From Bacteroidales bacterium UBA1410 (GTDB lineage: Bacteria; Bacteroidota; Bacteroidia; Bacteroidales; Dysgonomonadaceae), in contig DBPW01000018.1 in the NCBI GenBank assembly GCA_002305015.1, positions 81,835 through 145,834 of the forward strand: DNA of 64,000 bases. The letters run 5' to 3'. Below, one piece after another: positions 63,130-64,000 of the stretch. Both the position numbers and the translations under genes were made by a program. Each line of letters begins with the position of its first letter. Position 1 is the stretch's first letter. Under the pieces are notes generated by a model, which had not been told where the DNA came from, did no database searches, and saw nothing but the letters and a program-made list of their open reading frames with translations.

Positions 63130-63242
63130 TCCGCAAAAACTTTCAGTTATTATTTCAAACGAAATCAGTGAAATAATTGGCAATCAGAAATAAAATAGCC
63201 GAGGATAAGATTTGTTGAAAAATATTCTAAAGTTTTTGCGGA
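63130..63242. repeat. Intercistronic inverted repeat between susD and GH16
   Basis: A 14-bp perfect inverted repeat, TCCGCAAAAACTTT (63130-63143) and AAAGTTTTTGCGGA (63229-63242), separated by 85 bp that contain a second hairpin (63148-63155 with 63169-63176). Located between the susD stop and the next ATG (63263). Confidence 0.75.
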
Positions 63243-63262
63243 TTATCTTTTTTAGCAATAAT

Positions 63263-64000
63263 ATGAGAAAATACTTAATTTTATTGTTGACTTCTCTTTT
63301 TTTTATTTCTTGTAATGAGGAAAATCGGGATGAATCGTCTTCATATGTTGAATCTATTCTTCCAGCCCATCTCAAAAATTATCGGATGGTTTGGAATGAT
63401 GAATTCGATGGATCAACTGTTGATATGAGTAAATGGAATTACAGAGACGAAGGTAATGTGCGGCATTATGCCGTTGTATCCAGAAAAACCATAAGTCTAG
63501 ATGGGGAAGGTCATTTATCCATTAAGGTGATAAAAGATAAGGATGTATATTATGTTGGACAGTTAGGTACACAAGGTATTTTTGAAACAACGTATGGTTA
63601 TTTTGAATGCAGAGCGAAAATGAACAAACAGATCGGGCCTCATGTTGCTTTTTGGTTGCAGTCCCCTGATTTAGGCAAAATCGGTGATCCTTCTATAGAT
63701 GGAGCTGAAATAGATATTTTTGAATATCATCGAAAAACGCCTAAAGTTGTATATCATAATATTCATTGGGATGGTTATGGCGTTAACCATAAACAGGTAG
63801 GTACTCAAATACATTGGGATGATATTGATTCAGGATTTCATGTTTTTGGGTTGGAATGGGATACCGATAAATATGTTTTTTATGTTGACGGGAAAGAAAC
63901 TTGGCGCACAAGCTCTGCTATTTCAAAGCGAAGTGAATATATAATTCTTTCTACAGAATTAACAGGATGGGGAGGTGATCCTGCTTTGGGAACTTTCCCC
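63263..64000 (+). CDS. Glycoside hydrolase family 16 lipoprotein (3' end beyond window)
   Basis: A 246-codon open frame running off the window end. Signal peptide with lipobox FISC (Cys17), so surface or periplasmic lipoprotein. GH16 jellyroll features: WNDEFDG near residues 46-52, GYFECRAKM, and the catalytic ExDxxE motif in GAEIDIFEYH, the bulged type of laminarinase- and agarase-like members. Its substrate would define the PUL glycan, probably a beta-1,3 or beta-1,4 type polymer (inference). Confidence 0.88.
   Translation, partial: MRKYLILLLTSLFFISCNEENRDESSSYVESILPAHLKNYRMVWNDEFDGSTVDMSKWNYRDEGNVRHYAVVSRKTISLDGEGHLSIKVIKDKDVYYVGQLGTQGIFETTYGYFECRAKMNKQIGPHVAFWLQSPDLGKIGDPSIDGAEIDIFEYHRKTPKVVYHNIHWDGYGVNHKQVGTQIHWDDIDSGFHVFGLEWDTDKYVFYVDGKETWRTSSAISKRSEYIILSTELTGWGGDPALGTFP

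Noticed and set aside
1..64000. CRISPR array, prophage or transposase
   Set aside because: I saw no regularly spaced repeats, phage structural genes, or transposase-like proteins anywhere in the window.

Overview
This 64 kb window is chromosomal DNA from a member of the Bacteroidota, most likely order Bacteroidales (Dysgonomonadaceae/Porphyromonadaceae-like). The evidence is a SusC/SusD pair with an ECF sigma/FecR pair, a complete Bat operon, a prephenate dehydratase / DAHP synthase-chorismate mutase / prephenate dehydrogenase operon, uppS-bamA-ompH-ompH gene order, families found mainly in this phylum (DUF6261-like, DUF6242-like, DUF6807-like), and repeated matches to the Bacteroidota -7 promoter box TAnnTTTG. 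The base composition is moderately AT-rich. I see no phage, transposase or CRISPR array. Family names come from recognising the proteins by eye; no search was run.

Layout. 1-7.3 kb: tRNA fragment, recQ, recJ, ftsH, tRNA-Arg(CCU), flavodoxin, thioredoxin. 7.3-13.2 kb: dnaE and a POT peptide transporter. 13.2-17.9 kb: a repeat-rich spacer, then a Phe/Tyr leader-peptide attenuator driving the phenylalanine/tyrosine operon. 17.9-21.9 kb: DUF6261-like protein, cyclophilin, LptF/G-type permease, tgt. 22.0-31.1 kb: the Bat operon (moxR, DUF58, TM protein, batA-E) ending in a PAP2 phosphatase. 31.2-32.8 kb: a small DNA-binding-like protein and a DUF2007-USP-USP protein. 32.8-40.1 kb (minus): ribD, DUF6242-like lipoprotein, uppS, bamA, two ompH. 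40.1-43.3 kb (plus): prmC-recX-comF, then pyrE and an SRPBCC protein. 43.4-47.6 kb (minus): DUF6807-like, Gfo/Idh/MocA and double-DUF1080 proteins, resembling 3-keto-glycoside catabolic clusters. 47.7-52.4 kb (minus): SDR, PfkB kinase, gnd and a LarA-type nickel-pincer enzyme, behind a 16-bp palindromic operator. 52.8-56.0 kb: a tyrosine-phosphatase-like lipoprotein that lacks its catalytic Cys, and a biotin-dependent carboxylase. 56.1-64 kb: a polysaccharide utilisation locus (ECF sigma, FecR, STN-SusC, SusD, and a GH16 enzyme cut by the window end).

Most notable: (i) the pheA leader encodes an 18-aa peptide with 5 Phe and 5 Tyr, a strong terminator and a perfect 11-bp antiterminator, a classical ribosome-mediated attenuator; (ii) a LarA-like enzyme with the family's His/Lys/His spacing sits in a sugar-acid operon whose -7 box overlaps a 16-bp palindrome; (iii) a pseudophosphatase lipoprotein; (iv) a 14-bp inverted repeat between susD and the GH16 gene.

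Several genes have an upstream in-frame TTG that belongs to a promoter element (-7 or -33), so I moved their starts downstream (dnaE, tgt, the phosphatase-like gene, the ECF sigma gene).
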